A stretch of DNA of 40,285 nt from Candidatus Melainabacteria bacterium (GCA_003151275.1 PLXC01000144.1:1-40285); one strand, 5' to 3'; shown: positions 24,376 through 33,143, counted from the stretch's first letter. The notes: generated from the letters alone by a model not told the origin. Translations and numbers: made by a program.

Positions 24376-24560
24376 ATTGGCTGGATTGTCTTTCCAGCCA
24401 ATGTGGGATATGCTGATATTGGCTTGAATCCGATTCATCTCTTCCGCTTGTGAGGATTTGCTGACCATTTGACTGGCGGATTTGCCGGATCTCATTCCGA
24501 AAAGTCACGAATTGGCTGGCTCGTTCTCTTTACTTTAGGCGAAATTTATGAATTGGCTGG
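24376..24560 (+). promoter_or_regulatory. Repeated ATTGGCTGG motifs upstream of and inside the pdxR-like gene start
   Basis: ATTGGCTGG occurs at 24376-24384, 24511-24519 and 24552-24560, with ATTGGCTTG at 24418-24426, all on the plus strand. An inverted copy CCAGCCAAT at 24394-24402 pairs perfectly with the first (9-bp stem, 9-base loop). Spacing between direct copies is 42, 93 and 41 bases; the 41-42 values are near four helical turns. The last copy covers codons 2-5 of the gene. MocR-type regulators often bind direct repeats near their own promoters, so autoregulatory sites are plausible. The hairpin may instead be the serS terminator, though no T-run follows. Confidence 0.45.
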
Positions 24561-26146
24561 ATTTATTGTCTGAAGCTGAGTCTGGATTGGATAGGAATGA
24601 GCCAATGTACGCCAGAATCACGGCAGGGATAAGAGAAGCCATTCAATCCGGCCAATTGGCAGACAATACTCGCTTGCCCACCAATCGTGAGCTCGCCAGC
24701 GTCTTGAAAATAGATAGATCGACTGTATCGAGAGCCTATTTGGAGTTGAGTCAGTTAGGATTTATTGATAGCCATGTCGGACGCGGCACTTACGTTCGTC
24801 CCCTCGTGCAACGGCAGTCTTCGGCGAATTCGTCCACGGGATCAACTTCCAACTTCTCAACTTCATCAATAAATTGGGTCGAGAAATTTTCGCAGTCGAG
24901 TCGCACTTGTCTTGACTTGATCAGCAGGCAACCGGCTGGCACGCAGCAAAGCGACGCAATCACGTTCGCTGGTGGCATACCGACTGAAGAATTTTACCCA
25001 CACGATCAATTTCAACGCATTGTCAGTCAGATTTTAAAATCCGAGCACTGCAATGAGATGTTCGGATACAGTGCCGCCGAAGGCAGTCCCTATCTGCGTA
25101 CTCAAGTGAAGCAGCATTTAAAGAAACATGGTATTGCCTGTGGTGACGATCAATTATTGATCGTGAGCGGTTCGCAACAAGGTATCGATCTGGTCACCAA
25201 TGTTTTGGTGGATCCAGGTGATGTTGTTCTACTTGAGGACCCAAGCTACTTTTGGGCGATATGTAATTTCAGAGCTCGTCAAGCTCGCTGCCTGCCAATC
25301 GGATTGGATGACGAAGGCATTCGGCTGGATATTTTGGAATCTCATTTGTCTAGACAGAAGGCAAAATTGTTGTATGTGATGCCCAGTTTCCAGAATCCAA
25401 CCGGCGCAACAATGTCTTTGTCCCGTCGCACCAAGCTAGTCGAACTCGCTAATGAATACCAAGTGCCAATTCTTGAGGACAATTTTGTTGGTGATCTAAA
25501 TTACGACAAGAGTGCCTTACCACCGCTCAGGTCTTTGCCTGGCGGCAATGAAGTCGTCATCCATCAAGGCACATTTTCCAAGGCCCTGTGTCCAGGTCTA
25601 CGTCTTGGTTGGCTGGTGGCACCGCCTGAAGTGACTTCACGATTGCTTTTGGCAAAGCGCACTTCTGACTTATCCACCAATTCAATCGCCCAAATAATTC
25701 TCGCCAAATATTTAGAAGAGGGACTTTACACTACCCATCTCGAGCACGTGCGTCAGTGTTATCGCAATAGACGAGACACGATGTTGAACGCGCTTTCACG
25801 TCACATGTCTAATTTCTCAAGCGATAAGTCCTTGAAATTGACCTGGTCAACGCCTCAAGGTGGATTGTTTATATGGGCAAAGCTGCCGGACGGATTGTCT
25901 GCACGAGATCTGCTAACTTTCGCCGAAATGCAGGGCGTCTCATTTTCGCCTGGTGACATGTTCTTTTTAAATGGCGACCACTCAGAGTATTTCCGTTTAT
26001 GTTTTATCCAAACTGAAGAATCAGTTATTGAAGAAGGTATAGAAAGGCTCGCAAGAGCCCTGCGCAGCTATTTTGAATCAGTTGCGCGTTCCAGCCTGTC
26101 GGAAATATCCGGCAGGGCGCGTGTGCGCAACAACGTATTAATTTAG
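24548..26146 (+). CDS. pdxR: MocR/PdxR-type GntR transcription regulator with aminotransferase domain
   Basis: 532 residues. Residues ~18-85 are a GntR winged helix ([19 protein letters not shown] ... [31 protein letters not shown]...GRGTYV). A ~50-residue Ser-rich linker follows. Residues ~135-510 are a fold-type I aminotransferase-like domain: [32 protein letters not shown] and the PLP lysine in [15 protein letters not shown]. Such proteins sense PLP and control vitamin B6 genes. Immediately followed by pdxS (22 bases), which supports the PdxR reading; the symbol is inferred from context. Repeated ATTGGCTGG motifs around its start could be its operators. Confidence 0.88.
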   Translation: MNWLDLLSEAESGLDRNEPMYARITAGIREAIQSGQLADNTRLPTNRELASVLKIDRSTVSRAYLELSQLGFIDSHVGRGTYVRPLVQRQSSANSSTGSTSNFSTSSINWVEKFSQSSRTCLDLISRQPAGTQQSDAITFAGGIPTEEFYPHDQFQRIVSQILKSEHCNEMFGYSAAEGSPYLRTQVKQHLKKHGIACGDDQLLIVSGSQQGIDLVTNVLVDPGDVVLLEDPSYFWAICNFRARQARCLPIGLDDEGIRLDILESHLSRQKAKLLYVMPSFQNPTGATMSLSRRTKLVELANEYQVPILEDNFVGDLNYDKSALPPLRSLPGGNEVVIHQGTFSKALCPGLRLGWLVAPPEVTSRLLLAKRTSDLSTNSIAQIILAKYLEEGLYTTHLEHVRQCYRNRRDTMLNALSRHMSNFSSDKSLKLTWSTPQGGLFIWAKLPDGLSARDLLTFAEMQGVSFSPGDMFFLNGDHSEYFRLCFIQTEESVIEEGIERLARALRSYFESVARSSLSEISGRARVRNNVLI

Positions 26147-26168
26147 GTCTTTGACTGAAGGAGAATTT

Positions 26169-27089
26169 ATGGTCATCGAAACGAAAGACGCCGCAAGTGC
26201 AAACAAAATCGCCACCGGCACTGAGTTGGTCAAAAAAGCGCTGCCACAAATGTTGAAAGGCGGCGTGATCATGGATGTGGTTAACGCTGAACAGGCAAAG
26301 ATCGCAGAAGACGCTGGAGCTGTCGCCGTTATGGCACTCGAGCGGGTGCCTGCCGACATTCGCGCCGATGGTGGCGTAGCTCGAATGAGCGATCCTGAAC
26401 TGGTCAGTAAAATAATCGAAGCTGTCAGCATTCCTGTTATGGCCAAAGCGAGAATTGGACATTTTGTTGAAGCTCAGATCCTGCAAGCGCTTGGCGTGGA
26501 CTGCGTGGATGAGAGCGAAGTGCTCACGCCTGCCGATGAGGAATATCACATCGACAAGAACGCATTCACAATTCCTTTTGTCTGCGGTGCACGGAACCTT
26601 GGAGAAGCGCTCAGACGAATCGGCGAAGGCGCGGCGATGATCCGCACCAAAGGTGAAGCTGGCACAGGCGACGTTGTCGAAGCGGTTCGCCATGCACGAG
26701 CAATACTTGGCGAAATTCGCTTGCTGTCTAATATGCCGCGCGAAGAGCTAATGAGTTACGCCAAAAAAATCGGCGCACCTTACGAATTAGTCCTCAAGAT
26801 TGCCCAAGATGGGAAGCTGCCTGTCGTCAATTTTGCCGCTGGTGGAATTGCCACACCAGCAGACGCTGCTTTGATGATGCAGATTGGAGTGGATGGAGTA
26901 TTCGTTGGTTCTGGCATCTTCAAATCAGGGGATCCCGGCAAGAGAGCTAGAGCAATCGTTAAAGCAACGACGTTTTATCAAGATCCAGCTATTCTGGCCG
27001 AAGTCAGTCGCAATCTGGGCGAGCCCATGGTTGGTCGCACCGCACGCAGTTTGAGCGAGAGCGAGCAGCTTGCTGTTCGAGGCTGGTAA
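26169..27089 (+). CDS. pdxS: Pyridoxal 5'-phosphate synthase lyase subunit PdxS
   Basis: 306 residues from ATG 26169, preceded by AAGGAGAA; the frame begins at a TTG 18 bases earlier, which lacks such a site. Forms PLP from ribose 5-phosphate, glyceraldehyde 3-phosphate and ammonia supplied by PdxT. Motifs: [21 protein letters not shown] (catalytic Asp), VMAKARIGH (first catalytic Lys), [18 protein letters not shown] (second Lys and phosphate site) and [14 protein letters not shown]. Full-length and highly conserved. Sits 22 bases after the regulator and 84 bases before pdxT. Confidence 0.97.
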   Translation: MVIETKDAASANKIATGTELVKKALPQMLKGGVIMDVVNAEQAKIAEDAGAVAVMALERVPADIRADGGVARMSDPELVSKIIEAVSIPVMAKARIGHFVEAQILQALGVDCVDESEVLTPADEEYHIDKNAFTIPFVCGARNLGEALRRIGEGAAMIRTKGEAGTGDVVEAVRHARAILGEIRLLSNMPREELMSYAKKIGAPYELVLKIAQDGKLPVVNFAAGGIATPADAALMMQIGVDGVFVGSGIFKSGDPGKRARAIVKATTFYQDPAILAEVSRNLGEPMVGRTARSLSESEQLAVRGW

Positions 27090-27103
27090 GAATCAGGGCT
27101 TCG

Positions 27104-27125
27104 GGGCGGGTCTGCGGACCCGCCT
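27104..27125 (+). promoter_or_regulatory. GC-rich hairpin between pdxS and pdxT
   Basis: GGCGGGTC (27105-27112) pairs with GACCCGCC (27117-27124) over the loop TGCG. No T-run follows, so it is more likely to stabilise mRNA or adjust pdxS:pdxT ratio than to terminate. Role is inference. Confidence 0.5.
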
Positions 27126-27173
27126 TGAAGCTTGATCGTGGCTATGTTGGAGAGCTGCGGCTAGGAGGGGTCA

Positions 27174-27800
27174 ATGACTAAAATTGGTGTGTTAGGACTG
27201 CAAGGATCTTTCGCCGAACATATCGCGGCGATAGAAAAGTGTGGCGCTCATGCTATAGACATAAGACATTCCTGGCAGTTGGCAGATGTGGATGGACTGA
27301 TCATTCCCGGTGGTGAGTCCACTGCTATCGCCAAATTGACCGGCGACAATCCTGACCCTATATTCGATACTATCAAAAAGCGAATCAATGGCGGGATGCC
27401 TGTCTTTGGTACTTGCATGGGCTCAATTTTTCTTGCCAAAGAAATCGAAGGATCAGCGCAAGGTCGATTGGCCGCGATGGACATTAAAGTGAAGCGCAAT
27501 GCCTTTGGACCTCAGCGAAACAGTTTTGAGACTTCACTGGCGATTGCGGTATTAGGTCAAGCGCCGTTTCCTGCAATATTCATTCGCGCACCAATTGTGG
27601 TGTCTGTAGGTAATGCTGTGCAGGTTTTGGCCAGAGTCGAAGAAGGTATCGTCATGGCTCGGCAAAATAACCTTCTGGTGACGGCCTTTCATCCTGAGAT
27701 CACGGATGACCTGCGAGTGCACGAGTACTTCTTAACTATTGTTGAAGATAACTTGCGTGTCGGGTACAAACAGCCGACTGCGGAACGTGTTATTTTCTGA
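27174..27800 (+). CDS. pdxT: PLP synthase glutaminase subunit PdxT
   Basis: 208 residues, ATG preceded by TAGGAGGGG. Class I glutaminase that releases ammonia from glutamine for PdxS. Motifs: IGVLGLQGSFAEHI, PGGEST (~46-51), the nucleophile Cys in FGTCMGSI (~79; the family usually has GTCAG), RNAFGPQRNSFE and the His/Glu pair in AFHPEITDD. All triad residues are present. The last ~15 residues go slightly beyond the common end. The gap downstream to the peroxiredoxin gene is 158 bases. Confidence 0.96.
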   Translation: MTKIGVLGLQGSFAEHIAAIEKCGAHAIDIRHSWQLADVDGLIIPGGESTAIAKLTGDNPDPIFDTIKKRINGGMPVFGTCMGSIFLAKEIEGSAQGRLAAMDIKVKRNAFGPQRNSFETSLAIAVLGQAPFPAIFIRAPIVVSVGNAVQVLARVEEGIVMARQNNLLVTAFHPEITDDLRVHEYFLTIVEDNLRVGYKQPTAERVIF

Positions 27801-27958
27801 CGAAGCAGCCGACCGCAGACCGCCTACGCAAGACAAATTTTTTCAATTGATTGGCACTCAGAATTTGAGCCCGTCACATTATTTCGTTACTTCGCACTCG
27901 AAGATCTCTTTAAAGGGACTAAAATAGAGGGCCCACAGCTTTGCTAAATGGAGGCATT

Positions 27959-28435
27959 ATGTTGCAAGTCGGTGCGAAATTTCCTGAATTCACCTTACCG
28001 AACCAGGATGGAGTCAACAAGAGCCTTAAGGATTACGCCGGACAATGGTTGGTTTTGTATGTCTATCCGAAGGATGACACTCCAGGGTGTACCATTCAAG
28101 GTAAGTCATTCACAACTCGTCAAGAAGAATTTGATGATAACGGTATAGTGGTTGTTGGTCTGAGTGCTGATGATGTAGATTCACACAAGAGTTTCTGCAC
28201 GAAGCATTCTTTCTCAATCGATTTACTTGCCGATCCGGAAGCTAAATTGCTGACCGAAACTGGCATCCCGCAAACCGAATACAAAGATTCTAAATACTGG
28301 GAACGCACCACTTTTGTCATCGATGACAAAGGCATTATTCGCAAGATCTATAATAAGGTTACACCCGAAGGTCACGAGCGAGTTCTACTCGCTGAAATCG
28401 CTGGATTGAGAAAAGCAGCTAGCACTCCTGCCTAG
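27959..28435 (+). CDS. bcp: Peroxiredoxin, Bcp/PrxQ type
   Basis: 158 residues from ATG 27959, with GGAGG upstream; an in-frame TTG at 27941 is less likely. Reduces peroxides using thioredoxin. AhpC/TSA fold with FTLPNQDGVNKSLKDYAGQW and the peroxidatic motif YPKDDTPGCT (Cys near residue 46). The resolving Cys of typical Bcp, five residues later (CTxEACxFRD), is Gly-Lys here (CTIQGKSF). A further Cys lies in SFCTKHSF, so resolution must use that Cys or an external thiol. Monocistronic, ending in a strong terminator. Confidence 0.93.
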   Translation: MLQVGAKFPEFTLPNQDGVNKSLKDYAGQWLVLYVYPKDDTPGCTIQGKSFTTRQEEFDDNGIVVVGLSADDVDSHKSFCTKHSFSIDLLADPEAKLLTETGIPQTEYKDSKYWERTTFVIDDKGIIRKIYNKVTPEGHERVLLAEIAGLRKAASTPA

Positions 28436-28452
28436 TTCATTCACCGCAATTA

Positions 28453-28488
28453 GAGAAAAAGAGCGCCCCAAAAGGCGCTCTTTTTCTT
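28453..28488. terminator. Bidirectional terminator between bcp and a convergent gene
   Basis: GAAAAAGAGCGCC pairs with GGCGCTCTTTTTC across CCAAAA. The T-rich right arm serves bcp; the A-rich left arm gives a T-run on the other strand, for the convergent minus-strand gene ending at 28510. Confidence 0.93.
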
Positions 28489-28509
28489 TCAATTTATCCA
28501 CGGCTGCTT

Positions 28510-28791
28510 CTAACGTTTTGCGCTTTTTACGGCCATGCCTTTGGCGTAAAGTTCACTGCCCACAACGGATTGGGGATTGAAGGTGATTTTAGGCAGTTTT
28601 ATCGTTTGCATAGTCTGAACTTCCCCACTGAGTCCCCCGTAGCTGCCCCAGAAAGTAGGTCCAACCTTCTTTTTTCTGGGCCGATAAACGGGCATCATTT
28701 CGGCAACATCAAGATTATGCAAGACGCAAAATAATGTTATAGTCGCGCCTATCATGCCAATTCCGAGTATGAAGCAAATCAATATTACCAT
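28510..28791 (-). CDS. Small membrane protein, FWGSYGG motif (paralogue 1)
   Basis: 93 residues. One N-terminal helix (VILICFILGIGMIGATITLFCVL) followed by a basic patch (RPRKKK) and VGPTFWGSYGGLSGEVQTMQTIKL. The same layout and the aromatic-Trp-Gly-x-Tyr-x-Gly motif occur in the upstream gene 28818-29063 (SASYWGKYAGVGDALNTGTIAL), so the two look like a tandem duplication. No family known to me. Separated by 26 bases from its paralogue; probably one transcript. Confidence 0.6.
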   Translation of the reverse strand: MVILICFILGIGMIGATITLFCVLHNLDVAEMMPVYRPRKKKVGPTFWGSYGGLSGEVQTMQTIKLPKITFNPQSVVGSELYAKGMAVKSAKR

Positions 28792-28817
28792 TGCAATAAT
28801 ATTCCTCTGTTATATTT

Positions 28818-29063
28818 TTATGGATGCCACGCCACTGCATGTGGAGGCAGTTTGCTAGGCGCATCTAAGTTTATCGTTGGATCGTGTAGGGCAATAGTGC
28901 CCGTATTTAGTGCGTCACCCACACCGGCATACTTGCCCCAATAGGAAGCAGAGACCCGGCTTTGAGGCAGTGTTTCGTCAATATGAACGATGCGTATGAG
29001 AATAAGCGAAATTATGATTGGCGCAACCAAAATCGCCACGAAGATAAACAACGGAAGGAACAT
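28818..29063 (-). CDS. Small membrane protein, YWGKYAG motif (paralogue 2)
   Basis: 81 residues, ATG 29063 with GAGGAGA upstream. N-terminal helix PLFIFVAILVAPIIISLILI, then SASYWGKYAGVGDALNTGTIALHDPTINLD, aligning with the downstream paralogue over ~30 residues (motif, then a Thr-rich strand, then PxIxxD/N). The soluble tail is short, so these are probably accessory membrane subunits or unknown signalling peptides. Upstream 29064-29244 shows nothing recognisable. Confidence 0.62.
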   Translation of the reverse strand: MFLPLFIFVAILVAPIIISLILIRIVHIDETLPQSRVSASYWGKYAGVGDALNTGTIALHDPTINLDAPSKLPPHAVAWHP

Positions 29064-29244
29064 ATAGTTCTCCTCTGAGGAAGGAAGGGCACGTGATTCC
29101 TTGCTGTCAGACTTGCTCTGGGCAGCGGTTACGGCTTCCGTAAAAGGACTTCAAGGGCCTGAAGTCGAGTTGATTGCACTTTATTCCTGCATGGTGCACT
29201 TGTCCATGGGAAATCTACGAACCGCGCAAGCCGCCAGGCTCTGT

Positions 29245-29877
29245 CTATTTTACAAAAGCTGATGCCGCGATTTTTTTGGCATGACTTTTGATGTCGACTG
29301 GCCACGCATCAACTAACTCATTGAATTGAGTTGTCTCTCCTGCAAATAGTGCACGTGTTGCTTCTTCGAATCCAGGAAAGTTACCAGCCATCGCGGACAT
29401 AAAACGATAGGTGCCCTCTTGGGATTGGCGTTTCTCATCTTTATGTATGCTGGTTCGTTTCGCTTCTTCGACTAACTTCCTGAGCGCTACAGAAGCACCT
29501 CCTGGTTGATTGGCTAGCCATTCCCAATGGCGTGGTAGCAGAGTTACCTCTCGCGGCACTACTCCTAATTTGGGACGCCCAGGACGGCGAGTCATTCGTT
29601 GCTGAGCAACTTCAGCGGCAGAATCCATTCCGTTTATATGTGGGGCGAGCGATAGATTGTGCAGTCGTTGTTTTAAGTCATAAATCGAACCGCGGAAATC
29701 AAGCTCGATAAGCATGCTGTCGCTGTTGTTGAAAATTAAAATGGCTTCGTTCTCGCCTGAGTCGATCACTTTTTTTGTTTTCACTGCAACATGCAATAAG
29801 TTTCCGCTCGCTATGCAGCGCGAACCGGCAAAGGCTGTGCATTCGTTTGAATCCAGTTGTTGAATGTCGTCTGGCAT
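29245..29877 (-). CDS. DUF2239 family protein
   Basis: 210 residues. The family pattern is clear: CTAFAGSRCIASGNLLHVAVK at the N-terminus (family: aFxGxrrlasGxLxeVAlaxK), ELDFRGS, then RRPGRPKLGVVPREVTLLPRHWEWLANQPGGASVALRKLVEEA (~97-139), the highly conserved core, and a C-terminal helical region with FPGFEEATRALFAG. Function unknown; cytoplasmic. Members occur mostly in Proteobacteria and scattered other phyla, so horizontal acquisition is possible. Palindromic repeats lie directly upstream. Confidence 0.9.
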   Translation of the reverse strand: MPDDIQQLDSNECTAFAGSRCIASGNLLHVAVKTKKVIDSGENEAILIFNNSDSMLIELDFRGSIYDLKQRLHNLSLAPHINGMDSAAEVAQQRMTRRPGRPKLGVVPREVTLLPRHWEWLANQPGGASVALRKLVEEAKRTSIHKDEKRQSQEGTYRFMSAMAGNFPGFEEATRALFAGETTQFNELVDAWPVDIKSHAKKIAASAFVK

Positions 29878-29907
29878 GCCAAGTATTTCCGATTAGCGTG
29901 GACACTT

Positions 29908-30022
29908 AAAATGAACCGATGACGGTTGATTTTTCATTTTACCCGGATAAAATTATGCGGTCAATATGATCCGGGTAAATTCCGAACTCCTCTGAAAAAT
30001 CAACCGATGACGGTTGATTTTT
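29908..30022. repeat. Cluster of three palindromes: two repeat copies flanking a hairpin
   Basis: Copy A (29908-29940) has AACCG-ATGA-CGGTT with outer AAAATG...CATTTT. The centre TTACCCGGAT (29939-29948) pairs perfectly with ATCCGGGTAA (29969-29978) over 20 bases. Copy B is a perfect 12-bp palindrome: AAAAATCAACCG (29995-30006), ATGA, CGGTTGATTTTT (30011-30022). The copies belong to the same family as 9653-9708. The arrangement resembles a small non-autonomous element or a REP-like doublet. Confidence 0.75.
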
Positions 30023-30152
30023 AGAAAGCCGACTGCAAGGCAAAATGAGGCTTTTCAAGTTTTGGACATTTATGGGGTACCAACCATGGGAGTCTTACTA
30101 ATCGATAGGGATTTTCACCAATCGACTAGTTGCATTTAGATATCTATGATTC

Positions 30153-30430
30153 GTGCACACTCAATTTATTTGCAGGGAGCCTGGATGGTATACACCTGAA
30201 AAACAGCGAGAGCTGAAATTGATCGACGATCAATTACGCGTCGAAGAACGAAAAATTGAAACACGAAGCCAGCCGATAGTGTCATAGACGGCGCCCCTGG
30301 TCCGCTTTCTAAACTGCAAGGTCAGAAAGCGGGGTTAAACCGACAGACAATTCAACTGCATACGGGCAAAAGCACCGATGCATTTGATCGCGCCCGAGTT
30401 CGAGTTGCTGATGCACAACAAGCACCATAA
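30153..30430 (+). pseudogene. Frameshifted remnant of a small coding region
   Basis: Two open pieces in different frames read as one protein: GTG 30153 onward gives ...WYTPEKQRELKLIDDQLRVEERKIE, then after a one-base shift in the A-rich stretch near 30250-30260 the next frame gives TKPADSVIDGAPGPLSKLQGQ...STDAFDRARVRVADAQQAP, ending at TAA 30428-30430. Each part is too short alone. The charged, helical character matches the gene directly downstream, of which it may be a damaged paralogue or 5' companion. A sequencing error or programmed frameshift are alternatives. Confidence 0.45.
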
Positions 30431-30463
30431 AGCCTAAGAACCAGCTCCAGCACGTATTCTAGA

Positions 30464-31846
30464 ATGGAAAAGATAATGCAAATAAAACAAGCTCAACTAA
30501 CTGACTATCAAAGCCAGAGCCTATCGTTGGCTAATCAAACCGTAGATCTTCTTGATCGAATCGATGCTCGCCGAAGAGACCTTGAATTCGACCCAACCAG
30601 GTCCAAATCGATCAAAGAAACAGCGACACCAATTGTTCGCCGCGTTAAGTCTGTCGTCGTCGCTCCTGGCGAAACAAATTTTGAACCACCTGTTGTCGGA
30701 GCTGGGCTGCGGCACTCTCGAGTCACCATAGCCGATACCAAACCATTTGCTCAAAAGAAAATTGGTGAAGAGCTAAAACCGCTTGACGAAGAGCTTTCCA
30801 AAGCAGACAAGATTGAAGTTATTCTCTCTCGTGAAATTGAAGTCGCACGCAATATGGCACTTAGAAATTACGAGCCGTGGCGCGCTGAAGCTGAGCTCAA
30901 GTCAGCTCAAAATGGTAGACGAGCCGCTGAAAGCGCTCGCTATTTAAGCGATGAAAGCCGCACACGTTCTCTGGAAAATGCTGATCTCCGTTTAACCCAA
31001 GCCCAATCGGCAAGCGATTTCGCCGGACCAACTAAGTATGCTCAGACCGTGCGTGCGCTGAGAGATTATGCCCTTTCAATTGAAAAACAAATTGTTCAGG
31101 AAAGCGATTCCCACCTTCGTGATGCTTTTGCTAAGCAGTCAGTGATCGATCTAGAAATGATGGTTCGCTCTGTGAAGAATCTGGAGAAAGGCGTCAATGG
31201 CGATTTGCCTCAGGTCAATGTTCAAGGCGTTTTCGATCCATACTCTCGCCTGGCAAAAGTCAAAGATCATTTGGAGGACAAAATTTCGCGAATCAACTCT
31301 AATCAAGATAAGAGATTGGATCGGTTGGTTGAGCAAAATACTGTCCTGGCGGCTCTGCAAAGCAGGCTTAGCGAACTGCCAAATGACGGCGTAATCTTCT
31401 TCTTCAACAAAGACGGGCAGATCATCAAAGCTCCGATGAGCAAACCTGGCAATATTTTGGTCGGTGCTGACCGTCTGGAATATCCAAAGAGCAAATTGCG
31501 TTCAGATGGTACTTTTTTGAATCGAGCCGGTGAAGCTGTAAAGGTAGAAATGACCTACAAAGCAATTGACGTGCCTCGTTGGAAGAACTCCGGAAATGGC
31601 CCTAATGGCGCTGGAATTGATCGTTTCGCCGGAGACGATATCGCCGGAGCAACGATAGTTCGTCCCAAAGAAGGCGCTAAACCAATTCAAGCAAATAAGC
31701 GTGTCTTTGTTGAGAAGGAAGTCGTTGGGCTGATTGGTGAATTGCCTGAAGACGTAACAACTGGAATGGCCTTCAAAGAATTAGCGAAGCGCTTCGGGAA
31801 CATGGAGTACGGTAAAAAAGCGACGGACGCAACGGAACAAAAGTAA
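30464..31846 (+). CDS. Unrecognised coiled-coil protein
   Basis: 460 residues, no signal peptide or membrane helix. Residues ~1-45 and ~105-190 are strongly helical and charged (SKADKIEVILSREIEVARN, EPWRAEAELKSAQNGRRAAE), as are ~200-310; together they suggest long coiled coils. The C-terminal third (~305-440) is mixed, with DGVIFFFNKDGQIIKAP and AIDVPRWKNSGNGPNG. I recognise no family. GGAAAAG precedes an internal ATG at 30476, so the protein may start four codons later. It lies between repeats and a terminator, alone in its transcript. Confidence 0.68.
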   Translation: MEKIMQIKQAQLTDYQSQSLSLANQTVDLLDRIDARRRDLEFDPTRSKSIKETATPIVRRVKSVVVAPGETNFEPPVVGAGLRHSRVTIADTKPFAQKKIGEELKPLDEELSKADKIEVILSREIEVARNMALRNYEPWRAEAELKSAQNGRRAAESARYLSDESRTRSLENADLRLTQAQSASDFAGPTKYAQTVRALRDYALSIEKQIVQESDSHLRDAFAKQSVIDLEMMVRSVKNLEKGVNGDLPQVNVQGVFDPYSRLAKVKDHLEDKISRINSNQDKRLDRLVEQNTVLAALQSRLSELPNDGVIFFFNKDGQIIKAPMSKPGNILVGADRLEYPKSKLRSDGTFLNRAGEAVKVEMTYKAIDVPRWKNSGNGPNGAGIDRFAGDDIAGATIVRPKEGAKPIQANKRVFVEKEVVGLIGELPEDVTTGMAFKELAKRFGNMEYGKKATDATEQK

Positions 31847-31854
31847 ATTAGGTA

Positions 31855-31902
31855 TCCGCTCCGTGCACGATTTGAAAGGATCGCGCAATGGCACGAAGCG
31901 GA
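31855..31902. other. Large imperfect hairpin after the coiled-coil gene
   Basis: TCCGCTCCGTGC (31855-31866) pairs with GCACGAAGCGGA (31891-31902) with one mismatch, and CGAT (31868-31871) with ATCG (31880-31883) inside. It starts nine bases after the stop codon. The rest of the 316-base gap 31847-32162 holds a terminator at 31979 and no gene that I can support. Confidence 0.5.
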
Positions 31903-31978
31903 CCCGATACAGCCCAGACAAGACTTGGCGGATCTAAGAGAATAGATGTCGAGGTGGAGCTGGGCAAATTCTGAGACT

Positions 31979-32008
31979 AGGAGAAGCTTGCTTCTCCTGT
32001 TTCGTTTT
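31979..32008 (+). terminator. Intrinsic terminator
   Basis: AGGAGAAG (31979-31986) pairs perfectly with CTTCTCCT (31991-31998) over CTTG, followed by GTTTCGTTTT. It probably ends the coiled-coil gene transcript. Confidence 0.75.
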
Positions 32009-32162
32009 AGCTCGGATTTCGTTGACTGGTGGCTGGGATTTAACCGAATATGCATCATTTGGCTCAAGGTTTGATTGCAGGTTCGATTGCCTAGCTAGTC
32101 AATTGCTTGCGGATTGTGCCCACACTTTGAGAAGATAGTTTCTGTCTTAGGAGAGGCAGGCT

Positions 32163-33143
32163 GTGGATTGTGGGAAAAGTGAATCGAATCCGCCGTTAGC
32201 TGAGACGCTGTCTGCGATTTCGCCGTCTTCGCTAATAGAAGTGTCGCCGTCTAAATGCTTTCAAAGCTTACAGTGGTGGAAGAATGCAACACTGATGTCG
32301 CTTCTATTTGCACGCCAATGTCTTATCCCTGCTTGTCTTTGGATCGCTGCTATATGCGTAGTCATTTTTCCCGGCGTGTTGATTATAAGCACGGCGGGGC
32401 TTTCTTCAGGGCTGATGCAAATTATTCAAGCCTTGATCGCCTATCTTCTGGCTCTGGTTCTGGCTGTACCACTAATGGGCTGGTGTTTTGCTGCCTGGCT
32501 TGTGCGATTAACTGCCTATTCGTCAGCCTTCAGCATGTTTTCATCAGCGGATATGGTGACCTCACCCATAGAGAAGACTCGGATCGTCAAAGCTCAGCAC
32601 GACGCTCTTGAGAAGACGAGATTGAACAAAGCGTTTTTGACAAAGTTTTGGTCGACGTTGACCGTGTTTTTGTTATTGCCATTTTCCATTTTCTTTATTT
32701 CTATGATGGTGCTCACTTGCACTTATCCAGCAATTCTAGGGGCATCAGCTTTAAAGCTGCCCGCATGGGCCCTTATCACCACAAACATCTGCTGCTCTGT
32801 GTCCGGATTGTATTCCACTGCTGTAAGTTTCGCTGGAATTTGTGTTTCTTCCAATGCAAGCAGCAATCCTGTTGATCACGCCAAGCAAACAATGGCACTC
32901 TCGTTCAGATACTTTTTTCCGGTGATGATTATTTCTGCTCTGTCGATTTTCTTTAACATGCTCATTTCCTCTCCGCACGAGCTTCTGCAGGGTGCCCAGC
33001 CAATGGGCTTAATGACTCTGACCGGGTCCTGGTGGCCCGCTCTTGAAGAACTGTGGCGTGGAGTTACCAGCACAGTGTTATGGACGCTCACCCTGGCGCC
33101 TATTTGTGAGTATCTGCGAGGCAAACTGAGTAATGTTCGATAG
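32163..33143 (+). CDS. Multi-pass membrane protein upstream of CobT-like gene
   Basis: 326 residues from a GTG start with GGAGAGG upstream. About five to six hydrophobic segments: ~55-80, ~85-108, ~160-185 (STLTVFLLLPFSIFFISMMVL), ~195-222, ~245-265 and one near the C-terminus. A cytoplasmic charged loop lies between the second and third (EKTRIVKAQHDALEKTRLNK). No family recognised. Its last 11 bases overlap the start of the CobT-like gene, so translation is coupled; a role in the cobalamin-precursor or base handling of that protein is possible but not shown. Confidence 0.7.
   Translation: MDCGKSESNPPLAETLSAISPSSLIEVSPSKCFQSLQWWKNATLMSLLFARQCLIPACLWIAAICVVIFPGVLIISTAGLSSGLMQIIQALIAYLLALVLAVPLMGWCFAAWLVRLTAYSSAFSMFSSADMVTSPIEKTRIVKAQHDALEKTRLNKAFLTKFWSTLTVFLLLPFSIFFISMMVLTCTYPAILGASALKLPAWALITTNICCSVSGLYSTAVSFAGICVSSNASSNPVDHAKQTMALSFRYFFPVMIISALSIFFNMLISSPHELLQGAQPMGLMTLTGSWWPALEELWRGVTSTVLWTLTLAPICEYLRGKLSNVR

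Noticed and set aside
32009..32162. Cobalamin riboswitch before the CobT-like locus
   Set aside because: No B12-box-like sequence or suitable multi-stem structure is visible in the leader.
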